This document shows positions 16,818 to 27,246 of a stretch of DNA of 64,000 nt, in pieces. This stretch comes from Duganella sp. Root1480D1 (GTDB lineage: Bacteria > Pseudomonadota > Gammaproteobacteria > Burkholderiales > Burkholderiaceae_D), in NCBI RefSeq assembly GCF_001427305.1, contig NZ_LMFZ01000023.1, positions 264,349 to 328,348 of the forward strand, read 5' to 3'. Below the pieces are notes generated by a model, which saw nothing but the letters and a program-made list of their open reading frames with translations, was not told where the DNA came from and did not search any database. Numbering within the stretch: the first letter of the stretch is position 1; the number at the start of each line of letters is the position of its first letter. A program made the position numbers and the translations under genes.

Positions 16818-19037
16818 TTAGCTGGCAAATCGGGCGGGGCCGCGGGCCAGGGGGGTCATCTGGGAGGCAGGCATCGGGCGGGCGTAGACGAAGCCTTGGG
16901 CGTAGTCGCAGCCGGCGGCTTTCAGGAGGTTGAGCTGGGCTTCGGTTTCGACGCCTTCCGCCACCACCTTCAGGCCCAGCTTGTGGCCCATCACGATAAT
17001 CCCCTCGCACAGCGCGAGGTCGCCGGAGTCGCCGGCCAGGTCCATCACGAAGCTGCGGTCGATCTTCAGGTAGTCGATATCGAAGTTCTTGAGGTGGGCC
17101 AGCATGGAGTGGCCGGTGCCGAAGTCGTCCAGCGCGACCTGCAAGCCCATCGACTTGAACTGGCGCAGGCGTTCCATCACGGGGCTGCTGTTGTCGAGCA
17201 GCAGGCGTTCGGTGATTTCGAGCACGATGCTGCGCGGCGCCAGGTGCAATCGCTCAACGTAATGCATCCACTTCTCGAAGAAATCGGGGCCGGTGCGAAA
17301 TTGCACTGGCGACTGGTTGACGCTGATCTGGAATGGCCGCCCCAACTCGTCCTGCCAGCGCTTGGCCTGGTCGGCGGCATGGCGGAATACCCAGTCGCCT
17401 ATCTCGAGGATGATGCCGCTGGCTTCGGCACTGCCGATGAAGTCGACCGGGTTCAGCATGCCGCGCTCGGGGTGGCGCCACCGCAGCAGCGCTTCGGCTC
17501 GTTCGATAGCGCCGGTATGCAGGTTGACGATGGGCTGGTAGTGCAGCTCGAACTGTTCATTGGCAACGGCCATCTGCAGGTCGCGCGTGATGCGCAGGCG
17601 CAGTTGGGCGGCGGCCTGCATGTCGGGCGTGAAATAGCTGTAGCGGTTGCGGCCGGCATTCTTGGCGGCGTACATGGCCTGGTCGGCGTTGCGCAGCAAT
17701 TGCTCCGGGTCGTTGGCGTCCGACGGATGCAGGGCAATGCCGATGCTGGCCGATACCGAGCCGGTGGTGTCGCCCAGCACGAAGGGCCGGTTCAGGCTGG
17801 CGATGATTTGCTGTGCAACGCGCTCGGCACTGGTGACATGGTCAAGGCCAGGCAGGATCACCACGAACTCGTCGCCGCCCAGCCGCGCCAGCGTGTCGGA
17901 GGCGCGCACGCAGGCACCCACACGCCCCGCCGCTTCCACCAGCAAGGCGTCGCCCATCTCGTGGCCGAGGCGGTCGTTGATTTCCTTGAACTGGTCGAGG
18001 TCGATGAACAGCAGCGCAAGGAACAGTCCGTCACGGCGGGCTTTCTTCATTTCCTGCGATAGCCGGTCCTGGAACATATTGCGGTTCGGCAGGGCCGTCA
18101 GGGAATCGTAATTGGCTTGATGCCAGATCAGCTCGGTTGACAGCTTGCGTTCGGTGATGTCGCTCACCAGCGCCAGCGCGCCCAGGTAGCTGCCGTCGGA
18201 GTCGAAGATCGGGTTGGTGGCCAGTGTGGCCCACATATCGCTGCCGTCGCGGCGCAGGAATTTGAACTCGTGGCGCTCGGCCATGCCTTGCTGGCGGCGG
18301 GCGATATTGCGTTCGAGCAGGGCGCGCCCTTCATCGTCCATGAAGTTGACCAGCGGCTGTTCCAGCATTTCCTCAATCGTATAGCCGAGCATGGCGGCCA
18401 TCTTGGGATTGACGAAGCTGGTGCGGGCGGCAGCGTCGATTTCCCAGATCCCTTCTTCCGCGCTGTGCACGATGCGGCGGAAGCGTTCTTCGCTCTTTTC
18501 CAGCGCGGCCAGCTTGCCTTCGGCCATTTCCAGCACCACGCGCAGCTGCGACATGCCCGGCGTGCCGCTGCCAAGCAGCGTGACGGCAAAGCCGCGGTCG
18601 CCGCGCCCGCGCGTCAATTGCAGCGACAGGCGCTGTGGTTCTTCACTGGCCAGGCTGTTGCTGACGAAGGCGTCGAAGTCCGCCATGAAGCGTTGCGCGA
18701 CGTAGTTGCGGAAAGGAACGCCATCAGGGTTTTGGCGCGGCAAGCCAAGCAGGTCGGCGCCGACCAGGTTCATCTGGAGGATGGTGGTGTCGCTGGCGAG
18801 GACGAAATAGCCGACTGGCGCCAACAGGTAAAGGTCGTTGAAATAGTCCTGGTCATTGGCCAGTTGCAGTTCGCCGGTGGCGCGCTGCATGCCGCTGTAG
18901 ACGGCGGGCGGGGTGCCGCCCATGGCTGCCAGCACTGCTTCGCCGGGCAAGAGTGCATCGACCCCTGCCAGTCCGGGGACGGCGGGCCGGATGGCGGTCA
19001 CCTGCTCCGCCTGCCTGGCATGCTGGTCTTTATCCAT
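16818..19037 (-). CDS. PAS-PAS-GGDEF-EAL cyclic-di-GMP enzyme
   Basis: 739 residues, soluble. It has two PAS regions (about 60-190 and 195-310, the second ending in the PAC motif LVSDITERK), then GGDEF (about 320-480) with an intact RLGGDEFV near 386 and an allosteric I-site RASD exactly five residues before it. An EAL domain follows (about 490-735) with EALLRW, the NQSP asparagine, EITER, LDDFGTG and EGVETEAQ all present. Both the cyclase and phosphodiesterase sites therefore look intact, and the PAS domains probably select the output. It lies 42 bp downstream of the ABC permease gene on the same strand, perhaps co-transcribed. Confidence 0.93.
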   Translation of the reverse strand: MDKDQHARQAEQVTAIRPAVPGLAGVDALLPGEAVLAAMGGTPPAVYSGMQRATGELQLANDQDYFNDLYLLAPVGYFVLASDTTILQMNLVGADLLGLPRQNPDGVPFRNYVAQRFMADFDAFVSNSLASEEPQRLSLQLTRGRGDRGFAVTLLGSGTPGMSQLRVVLEMAEGKLAALEKSEERFRRIVHSAEEGIWEIDAAARTSFVNPKMAAMLGYTIEEMLEQPLVNFMDDEGRALLERNIARRQQGMAERHEFKFLRRDGSDMWATLATNPIFDSDGSYLGALALVSDITERKLSTELIWHQANYDSLTALPNRNMFQDRLSQEMKKARRDGLFLALLFIDLDQFKEINDRLGHEMGDALLVEAAGRVGACVRASDTLARLGGDEFVVILPGLDHVTSAERVAQQIIASLNRPFVLGDTTGSVSASIGIALHPSDANDPEQLLRNADQAMYAAKNAGRNRYSYFTPDMQAAAQLRLRITRDLQMAVANEQFELHYQPIVNLHTGAIERAEALLRWRHPERGMLNPVDFIGSAEASGIILEIGDWVFRHAADQAKRWQDELGRPFQISVNQSPVQFRTGPDFFEKWMHYVERLHLAPRSIVLEITERLLLDNSSPVMERLRQFKSMGLQVALDDFGTGHSMLAHLKNFDIDYLKIDRSFVMDLAGDSGDLALCEGIIVMGHKLGLKVVAEGVETEAQLNLLKAAGCDYAQGFVYARPMPASQMTPLARGPARFAS

Positions 19038-19079
19038 ATTGGTTCCAGCCTAGCATGCCCTTGTGACAATGTCGAGCAG

Positions 19080-19742
19080 CTAACTTTGCCGGTGCGCGCG
19101 GTTCAGGCGTTGCTCGGCAAAGCGTTGTAATTGCTCGAATGCCAGGCTGAGAATCCAGTAAATAAGGGCTGCCGCGAGATAGAGCGGCAAGGGGCGGAAA
19201 GTGGTGGCGATCACTTCCTTGGTGGAGAGCATGAGTTCGGTCATCGTAATCACCGATACCAGCGAAGTATCCTTGATCAGGCTGATCAGCGTGTTGCTCA
19301 TCGATGGTACGGCAATGCGCAGCGCTTGCGGCATGATCACGTGGCGCAAGGTCTGGCCGTAGCCCAGGCCCAGGCTGTAGCTGGCCGACCACTGGCCTTG
19401 ATGAATCGACAGGATGGCACCACGCAGGCTCTCCGACAAGTAGGCGCCGGCGTTCAGGCTCAACGCCAGGATGCCGGCGGTAACCGGCGTGAATTCGATG
19501 CCGACCGACGGCAGGCCGTAGTAGATCACGAACATCTGCACCAGCAGCGGCGTGCCGCGCATCAGGCTGACGTATACATTGGCCGGCCAGCGCAGCATTT
19601 TCCACGGCAGGATGCGCATCACCGCGGTGGGAAAGCCCAGCACCAGGCCGCCCACCATTGCGGCGACGGCGAACACCAGGGTATAGCCGGCGCCCTTCAA
19701 CATCACGGGCGCCGCCTCGTGCAGCAGCTCCAGCCAATCCAT
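19080..19742 (-). CDS. amino-acid ABC transporter permease (HisM/GlnP type)
   Basis: 220 residues with about five membrane helices. The BPD_transp_1 core is present, including LMRGTPLLVQMFVIYYGLP and the EAA loop ESLRGAILSIHQGQWSASYSLGLG, both diagnostic of polar amino-acid permeases. It imports an amino acid delivered by the binding protein whose gene ends 2 bp upstream. No ATP-binding subunit is encoded next to the pair, so the ATPase must come from elsewhere or be shared. Confidence 0.92.
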   Translation of the reverse strand: MDWLELLHEAAPVMLKGAGYTLVFAVAAMVGGLVLGFPTAVMRILPWKMLRWPANVYVSLMRGTPLLVQMFVIYYGLPSVGIEFTPVTAGILALSLNAGAYLSESLRGAILSIHQGQWSASYSLGLGYGQTLRHVIMPQALRIAVPSMSNTLISLIKDTSLVSVITMTELMLSTKEVIATTFRPLPLYLAAALIYWILSLAFEQLQRFAEQRLNRAHRQS

Positions 19743-19744
19743 GC

Positions 19745-20515
19745 TTACGGCGCCTTGCTGACGTCAGTGCCGAACCATTTCATGGAAATGGCTTTCAGGC
19801 TGCCGTCGGCAGCGGCGTCCGCCAGCACCTTGTTCAGTGCGGCCTTGAATTCAGGGTTGCCCTTCTGGAAGGGAATGCCCATGCGTTCGATGGCACCGAC
19901 ACGGGCACCAGCCTTGATCGGCAGCTTGGTGGTTTTCAGCAGGTAGGCAGTCATCAGGCTGTCATTCAGGGCGGCATCGATGCGGCCCAGGGCCAGGTCG
20001 GTCAGGTTTTCCGGCGCGGCGGGGTAGCCTTTGACGTCGATGCCCGGCACCGCCTTCAGCTGCATCTCGTACACGCTGCCCTGCCCCGCGCCAACGCGCT
20101 TGCCCTTCAGTTGCTCGAGCGACGTCCAGTTGTTCTTGTCGTCCTTGCGCACGATCAGCATCGGCGATGAGTAAATATAGGGCGCGCTGAAATCGAAGGC
20201 TTGCTCGCGCTTGGGGTTGATGCCGACCTGCGAAATGATCACGTCGTACTTATTGCTGGCCAGGCCGGCCAGGATGGAGGCCCATTCGGTGGTGACGAAT
20301 TCCGGTTTCAGCCCCAGTTTGCCTGCCACCAGGCGCGCCACGTCCACGTCGTAACCTGCCAGTTCGCCATCCTTTTCCTTGAAGTTGAACGGCGGGTAGA
20401 CGCCTTCCATGGCCACTTTCAGCGTGCCGCGCGCCTTGACGGTTTGCAGCAGGTCGGCAGCACTGGCATGCAACGCGGCTGCGGCCAGCAGGAGGGCGAT
20501 CAACGGTTTGCGCAT
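19745..20515 (-). CDS. periplasmic amino-acid-binding protein (SBP family 3)
   Basis: 256 residues. Signal peptide 1-19 (cleavage after H-A-S-A). Family 3 motifs: LKVAMEGVYPPFNFKEKDGE, LAGYDVDVARLVAGKLG, and the C-terminal MGIPFQKGNPEFKAALNKVL. It binds a polar or basic amino acid in the periplasm and feeds the permease at 19080. The exact ligand cannot be told from the sequence. It starts 10 bp after the 20526 gene, so the three may share a transcript. Confidence 0.92.
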   Translation of the reverse strand: MRKPLIALLLAAAALHASAADLLQTVKARGTLKVAMEGVYPPFNFKEKDGELAGYDVDVARLVAGKLGLKPEFVTTEWASILAGLASNKYDVIISQVGINPKREQAFDFSAPYIYSSPMLIVRKDDKNNWTSLEQLKGKRVGAGQGSVYEMQLKAVPGIDVKGYPAAPENLTDLALGRIDAALNDSLMTAYLLKTTKLPIKAGARVGAIERMGIPFQKGNPEFKAALNKVLADAAADGSLKAISMKWFGTDVSKAP

Positions 20516-20525
20516 CAGGAATCCT

Positions 20526-20930
20526 TTAGTAAGAACGGCGGCGGCCGAAATTGTGGCCTACTACGAGGGTGGTGGTGGCGATCAGGACCGACAGGCCAAG
20601 GATGAGCTGCACCAGCTTGTCTTCAGGCAGCGTCCATACCCGGCCTTTCGGCGGCTCGCAACCGGCAATGGCGCACAACAAGGGCTCCACCCAATCGGCT
20701 TCAGGAGTAACATCGAGGATAACGGCGCCCTCGGTGGTCTGCATGTAGATATCGCCGCCTTCGGCCAGGCTGAAACACACGCCGTAGCCGGTTTCCTGCT
20801 TGCCGACGTGTTCCTTCAGCGCCAGGTCGTGCTCGGCGATCCACAGCTCGACGTCCTGGGGCGTTTCCAGTGCGGTCCACGGCACTGGGCGAAAGCGCGG
20901 CTTGGCCGCTTCGTCATCGTGATTAAGCAT
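20526..20930 (-). CDS. hypothetical protein with C-terminal membrane anchor
   Basis: 134 residues, no family recognised. The N-terminal 100 residues are soluble and acidic (TPQDVELWIAEHDLALKEH; DIYMQTTEGAVILDVTPEADW). A single hydrophobic segment near the end (LVQLILGLSVLIATTTLVVG) and a basic tail give a tail-anchored layout. It is the first gene on the strand that leads into the amino-acid importer and is divergent from the 20966 gene. Codon use is like the core genes, so it is probably real. Confidence 0.7.
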   Translation of the reverse strand: MLNHDDEAAKPRFRPVPWTALETPQDVELWIAEHDLALKEHVGKQETGYGVCFSLAEGGDIYMQTTEGAVILDVTPEADWVEPLLCAIAGCEPPKGRVWTLPEDKLVQLILGLSVLIATTTLVVGHNFGRRRSY

Positions 20931-20965
20931 GGGTCAGGAGTGTAACCGAAACGTTGGGAGGCGGT

Positions 20966-21151
20966 ATGAAAGTAAACGAATATGTATCTGAGTTTGATGC
21001 CTTCTTCGGCAAGCTACTCGATGAGCATCCTGAGATGGTGGACGACCAGAGGGCTGGGTGGAATATCTGGTGGGATCATAAAGTTGATCTTGAGGCGGAA
21101 CGGCTGGCGCGGACGGATGCGGTGCCTACGCCGGCGTATTACTACCACTGA
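20966..21151 (+). CDS. DUF3460 family small protein
   Basis: 61 residues from ATG 20966, with GGGAGG about five bases upstream. Pattern YVSEFDAFFGKLLDEHPEM, then DDQRAGWNIWWDHKVDLEAE, and a terminal PAYYYH. This matches the DUF3460 family of Betaproteobacteria as I know it. The function is unknown. It is soluble, acidic and Trp/Tyr rich. A single gene between divergent and convergent neighbours. Confidence 0.85.
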   Translation: MKVNEYVSEFDAFFGKLLDEHPEMVDDQRAGWNIWWDHKVDLEAERLARTDAVPTPAYYYH

Positions 21152-21169
21152 AAACCCGGTAAAGCTGGG

Positions 21170-21787
21170 TCAGCCTTTCCAGCTCCGCTGCAGGCCCGTA
21201 TCGGCATGGATCCAGCCGCCGCGCGGGCCTTGGCGGTAATAGAAGCCCACGCCGCCCTGGCGGAAACTCTGTACCAGGCTCCCCAGCACCTCGGCATTCA
21301 AATTCGGAATCCGGATATCCGCCGCCTTCCCGCTCATATGCAGCGACTGGCGCGCAGCCGGAATCCCTTGTTCGATCAATTTCTTGTTGGACGCCGGCGT
21401 GCGGTACCCCGACAGGATCTCCAGCGGGCTCTCGATCCCAAAGCGCTGCACAAAGGCCTGCGCCCCCCACAACGTTTCAAACAGCTTCGGATCGATCGCT
21501 GCAGTCTCCTTGCCGTTCACATCGCGCAGCAAATGGCACAGTTCCTGGTAAGCCGAATCGATGATTTCGCCGTCCTTCCAATAAGTCAGCCTGGCCTTCT
21601 CGCCACTCTGCGGGCGGATCACGCTGATGGTGCGCGGTTTGATCCAGAATTCCAGGTCCAGCGTCTGCGCGTCGAAAATGTCGGGCGGAGGTTCCGGCTC
21701 CGACTGCGGGCGGCTCTGGCCGACCAACGGCAGCCCAGCCAGTGCCGTACCCGCCATCATGTGGAGGAAGTCTCTGCGTGTTGCCAT
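21170..21787 (-). CDS. DUF882 / YcbK-like Tat-exported M15-type peptidase
   Basis: 205 residues from ATG 21787, giving a twin-arginine leader (MATRRDFLHMMAGTALAG). The catalytic fold has the M15A/YcbK hallmarks: SGYRTPASNKKL, then SLHMSGKAADI with the zinc ligands His and Asp, and WIHADTG with the final His. It probably acts on peptidoglycan in the periplasm, like Escherichia YcbK/MepK, though the substrate is inferred. The stop lies 18 bp from the convergent 20966 gene. Confidence 0.88.
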   Translation of the reverse strand: MATRRDFLHMMAGTALAGLPLVGQSRPQSEPEPPPDIFDAQTLDLEFWIKPRTISVIRPQSGEKARLTYWKDGEIIDSAYQELCHLLRDVNGKETAAIDPKLFETLWGAQAFVQRFGIESPLEILSGYRTPASNKKLIEQGIPAARQSLHMSGKAADIRIPNLNAEVLGSLVQSFRQGGVGFYYRQGPRGGWIHADTGLQRSWKG

Positions 21788-21868
21788 GGCGATTCCATCT
21801 ATTGCAATAACGATTACTATAGCAATAGAGGAAGAGTTGAGAAACCCCTTTAACAATTTGTCGTAAAC

Positions 21869-22330
21869 TTAGTGACGCTCGAACCACTTACCAGCTAAGA
21901 AAGCAATCGCGCCCAGCAGTACGAAGAAGCCGATGACGGCATTACGGATGCGCCTTTGCTCGGCCATATGCCTGGCCAGCAGCTGGGCGGAATCTGCGCG
22001 TGCCAGCTGTTCCAGGCGTTCGTCGTCGGGATGTGCATACGTTTGATCAGCTGTTACATAGGTTTCAAACGCGTCCCCACGCACGCGGGCATCCAGTTCC
22101 CTCGCCATTTCCAGCATGTGTTCGATCACCCATGGATCATCCAGTCGCGTCCACAGTGCGCCGTTGTCATGCCACAGGCTGAAAGACCTGCGCCCGTCGC
22201 TGAAAGCCAATTCCGCTTCATCCGTCACGCGCCATCCCTGCAAATTGCGGGCTGCCGCTAGCGCCTCGTCAAGCGAAATGGGCTGCTGCAAGCCATGGGC
22301 GCTACGCAAGATCGTCATGTGATAAGCCAT
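21869..22330 (-). CDS. hypothetical protein with C-terminal membrane segment
   Basis: 153 residues, or 149 if the second Met is used; neither start has a clear ribosome site. It is soluble (PISLDEALAAARNLQGWRV; DPWVIEHMLEMARELDARV) with one hydrophobic helix near the C-terminus (AVIGFFVLLGAIAFLAGKW). No family is recognised. It is upstream of the DUF882 gene on the same strand with an 81-bp gap. Confidence 0.65.
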   Translation of the reverse strand: MAYHMTILRSAHGLQQPISLDEALAAARNLQGWRVTDEAELAFSDGRRSFSLWHDNGALWTRLDDPWVIEHMLEMARELDARVRGDAFETYVTADQTYAHPDDERLEQLARADSAQLLARHMAEQRRIRNAVIGFFVLLGAIAFLAGKWFERH

Positions 22331-22377
22331 GGGCAGCGATTGTACTGCGTTGCGACATCGATAAGATTATCGAATTC

Positions 22378-22662
22378 TCACGTGCGGCGGTGGGCGGCCG
22401 GTGCCTCCAGCACCAGGTCAGAGGTCGCTACCGCCACACAGGGCAAGATGTAGCCGTCCCGCTTCTCTTCCAGGCTCAGGCCCGGCCAATCGATCAGGTG
22501 GCGCGCAGCGCCGCTTTGCACCTGGCAGATGCAGGTGCGACAGGTGCCGTTGCGGCAGGAACTGGGCAGCACCACGCCGGCGCGGGCGGCCGCCACCAAC
22601 AGGCTGGCCTCGCCATCCGTTTCGAACGATAATCCCTTCGGTTCAACTCTTATCTGAAACAC
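22378..22662 (-). CDS. plant-type [2Fe-2S] ferredoxin
   Basis: 94 residues from GTG 22662, with GAGG just upstream. Cys ligands follow the plant-type ferredoxin layout: SSCRNGTCRTCICQ, then the fourth Cys in LPCVAVA. It is a small soluble electron carrier with an unknown partner. The start codon is one base from the divergent ATG of the DUF1697 gene, so each gene's ribosome site and promoter must lie within the other's coding sequence. Confidence 0.9.
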   Translation of the reverse strand: MFQIRVEPKGLSFETDGEASLLVAAARAGVVLPSSCRNGTCRTCICQVQSGAARHLIDWPGLSLEEKRDGYILPCVAVATSDLVLEAPAAHRRT

Positions 22663-22663
22663 A

Positions 22664-23176
22664 ATGCCTCGCTATATTGCCCTGCTCCGCGGCGTCAGCC
22701 CGATGAATTGCAAGATGCCGGAACTGAAAGCCGCTTTCGAAAGTGCCGGATTCTCCAACGTCAAAACGCTTCTATCAAGCGGCAATGTAGCATTCGATGC
22801 CCGTTCCGCTTCGGAATCGGCGCTGGAGCGCAAGGCCGAAGCAGCGATGGAAAAGGCGTTGGGCCGCAGCTTCTACACCATTATCCGCTCGCAGCAGCAC
22901 CTGAAGAACCTGATAGCCGATGACCCGTATCCCGGACTTGGCGCCGATCCCGCCGCCAAGCGCGTGGTGAGCTTCCTGCGCGATGCACCGCCCGAGACCA
23001 CGCTGCCGCCACCGGTCAGCGGCGCCGAAATGCTCGGCGTGATCGGGAGCGAGGTGTTTTCAACCTACCTGCCCAGCAGCGACGGCCCGGTGTTCATGCG
23101 CCTGATCGAGAAGACCTTCGGCAAAGACATCACCACCCGCACCTGGGACACGGTGCGCAAGTGCGCGGGGGCCTGA
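22664..23176 (+). CDS. DUF1697 family protein
   Basis: 170 residues. It begins RYIALLRGVSPMNCKMPELK and contains TLLSSGNVAFDA, the two most conserved segments of DUF1697. Length is normal. The function is unknown. Its stop overlaps the start of the AraC regulator (TGATG), so the two are translationally coupled. Confidence 0.9.
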   Translation: MPRYIALLRGVSPMNCKMPELKAAFESAGFSNVKTLLSSGNVAFDARSASESALERKAEAAMEKALGRSFYTIIRSQQHLKNLIADDPYPGLGADPAAKRVVSFLRDAPPETTLPPPVSGAEMLGVIGSEVFSTYLPSSDGPVFMRLIEKTFGKDITTRTWDTVRKCAGA

Positions 23177-23919
23177 TGCCAGTCCAGCACTGGTCGGGAA
23201 ATGCGCTGCTGTCACCCGGTTTCGGCGTCTTTCGCGGCACGGTCGGAGACAGCGCCCTGCACGCCCATTACGCGCACCAGCTAGTCATCGCACTCAAAGA
23301 CGAAGTCGGCGTTGCTTTCCCTACCGGCCCGCTGCGCGCCGCCGGAATTGCCGTCCCGGCGGGCATGCCGCATTGCGTGTGCGCTGAAGAAGCATTGTTG
23401 GTTTACCTGGACCCGCTGACGCCGGAAGGAGCCGCTTTGTTCCAGCTGCCTGCCACCGCGCCGTTGCCGCTGCCAGCGGACCTCTGCAGCCAGCTCCTTG
23501 CGGCAGCAGACCAAGGCCAGCCCTTGCGCAGCGTGCTGAGGGGCGCCTTTGGACTACCTCGCTCGTCAACGCCGGATCCGCGCATGGCTGCCGTGGCAGG
23601 CGCCCTGCGTGCCGGCACGACCTCAGGCAGTGTCAGCCGCATCCACCTGGCAGGCCTGGCGAACCTGTCCCCGAGCCGCTTTTCCCACTGGTTCGTCGAG
23701 CAAACCGGCCTTCCCTTGCGCAGCTACCGGAAATGGCTACGCCTGGAACTGGCATTGCACCGCCTTGCACATGGAGGCAACCTGACCGACGCCGCCCACG
23801 CCAGCGGATTTGCCGACTCAGCCCACCTTTCGCGCACCTTCCGTGAAATGTTCGGCCTGAATCCTGCGGCCCTGCTGCAGGGGATTGTGCTGGATAGCTC
23901 TTTCGTTCAAGCCGCCTGA
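23176..23919 (+). CDS. AraC-family transcriptional regulator
   Basis: 247 residues from ATG 23176, overlapping the preceding stop. The N-terminal half is a cupin-like sensing domain (HAHYAHQLVIALKDEV). The C-terminal AraC DNA-binding domain (about 145-240) has both helix-turn-helix units: LANLSPSRFSHWFVEQTGLP, and the signature GFADSAHLSRTFREMFGLNP. The effector is unknown. Coupling with DUF1697 and the membrane oxygenase 46 bp downstream suggests it may control them. Confidence 0.9.
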   Translation: MPVQHWSGNALLSPGFGVFRGTVGDSALHAHYAHQLVIALKDEVGVAFPTGPLRAAGIAVPAGMPHCVCAEEALLVYLDPLTPEGAALFQLPATAPLPLPADLCSQLLAAADQGQPLRSVLRGAFGLPRSSTPDPRMAAVAGALRAGTTSGSVSRIHLAGLANLSPSRFSHWFVEQTGLPLRSYRKWLRLELALHRLAHGGNLTDAAHASGFADSAHLSRTFREMFGLNPAALLQGIVLDSSFVQAA

Positions 23920-23964
23920 CGCAGGCGCGCTTACGCTGGCCTCCTCTCACCACAGGAGGTCGAT

Positions 23965-24801
23965 ATGAAGCAATGGGCAATACGCTACCTGAGTTACCCG
24001 ATCGTTTTTGGCGGTGCCGCAACAGCAATTCTCTGGGGCTGCACGCAAGGCCTGCCGTACTGGCCAGCCGTGCCGCTGATGGCACTGGCCGCCATCGCCT
24101 GCGTCGCCCTGCTCGAGCAATGGCAGCCTTATGAAGAGGCCTGGCTGGCCGGCCATGGCGATACGCTTACCGACAGCCTGCACTTCCTGGTCAATGCCAG
24201 CGTCCTGTATGGGAGCATCGAAATCCTGTCCTGGGCGCGTACCTGGCTGCCGGCGCCGGCTGCATGGCCTTCGCATTGGCCGGTTTGGGCGCAAATCGCC
24301 GCTGCCATGGTCGTGCTCGACTTCGGCTTGTTTTTTATGCATTGGCTAAGCCATCGCCACCGCCGCCTGTGGCTGTTCCACGAGGCGCACCATAGCAGTG
24401 AACGCCTGTATTGGCTGAACAGTGAACGGCGCCACCCCTTGCACGCCATGATGATGGGCGCACCCGGCTTTGCCATCTTGCTGGCATTGGGGGCTCCGGC
24501 AGCGGTGATTTCGAGCGGCCTGGCCATTCTCTCCGTCCACCTGGCCTTCCAGCACGCCAATCTCGATTACGCGCTGGGCCCGCTGCGCCATGCGTTCGGC
24601 GTCGCCGAGACCCACCGCTGGCACCATAAACGGGACTACGCGGATGCCCAGGTCAACTTCGGCGAGTGGCTGATGCTGTGGGACCACCTGTTCCGCACTT
24701 ACCGCCAGCCGCCGGGCCGGATCGGGCGCGGGGATGTCGGCCTGGACAGCCCAAACGCCCCGGCTACGTATCATCGCCAATTGTTACGACCATTCCTGTG
24801 A
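23965..24801 (+). CDS. sterol desaturase / fatty acid hydroxylase family membrane oxygenase
   Basis: 278 residues, ATG preceded by AGGAGGTCGAT. Four or more membrane helices surround the three histidine boxes of the family: HWLSHRH, HEAHH, and HRWHHKRD. These bind a di-iron centre for O2-dependent hydroxylation or desaturation of a lipid substrate, which cannot be specified from the sequence. The last codons overlap the putative promoter of the isocitrate dehydrogenase gene. Confidence 0.9.
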   Translation: MKQWAIRYLSYPIVFGGAATAILWGCTQGLPYWPAVPLMALAAIACVALLEQWQPYEEAWLAGHGDTLTDSLHFLVNASVLYGSIEILSWARTWLPAPAAWPSHWPVWAQIAAAMVVLDFGLFFMHWLSHRHRRLWLFHEAHHSSERLYWLNSERRHPLHAMMMGAPGFAILLALGAPAAVISSGLAILSVHLAFQHANLDYALGPLRHAFGVAETHRWHHKRDYADAQVNFGEWLMLWDHLFRTYRQPPGRIGRGDVGLDSPNAPATYHRQLLRPFL

Positions 24802-24809
24802 GCTACAAT
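24781..24809 (+). promoter_or_regulatory. putative sigma-70 promoter for icd
   Basis: TTGTTA (24781-24786), a 17-base spacer and TACAAT (24804-24809). The -10 is one base from consensus and the -35 matches four of six. It ends 113 bases before the ATG at 24923. The leader contains a small hairpin (AGCCGG, six-base loop, CCGGCT). Confidence 0.5.
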
Positions 24810-24922
24810 GTCAAGCTTGTCCGGTAGGCCATCGCCACCCGCCATCCACCCCGAGCCGGTCGAATCCGGCTGGCCCAGGGAAGAACATCCAGCGGAAAAC
24901 ATCCGCATTTGAGGGAATAAAC

Positions 24923-27151
<2,229 letters not shown>

Positions 27152-27173
27152 GCCGCCCTTCGCTCCGCATTTA

Positions 27174-27246
27174 AAAGTCGGGGTCAGCTCCGGCAATCGG
27201 ACATTCGCGCAGCGAATGTCCGATTGCCGGAGCTGACCCCGACTTT
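27174..27246. repeat. perfect 35-bp inverted repeat between icd and LysR gene
   Basis: Left arm 27174-27208 and right arm 27212-27246 are exact reverse complements around the loop gca. The outer part reads agtcggggtcag, sharing tcggggtcag with the ends of the REP-transposase module at 60877 and 61895. It fills most of the gap between two convergent genes and the last base touches the LysR stop codon. It lacks a U-tract, so it is more likely a REP/BIME-type element than a classical terminator, though the hairpin may block transcription both ways. Confidence 0.85.

Noticed and set aside
16683..18062. Plus-strand frame opposite the GGDEF-EAL gene
   Set aside because: Antisense shadow with no recognisable domain, while the opposite strand has intact GGDEF and EAL motifs.
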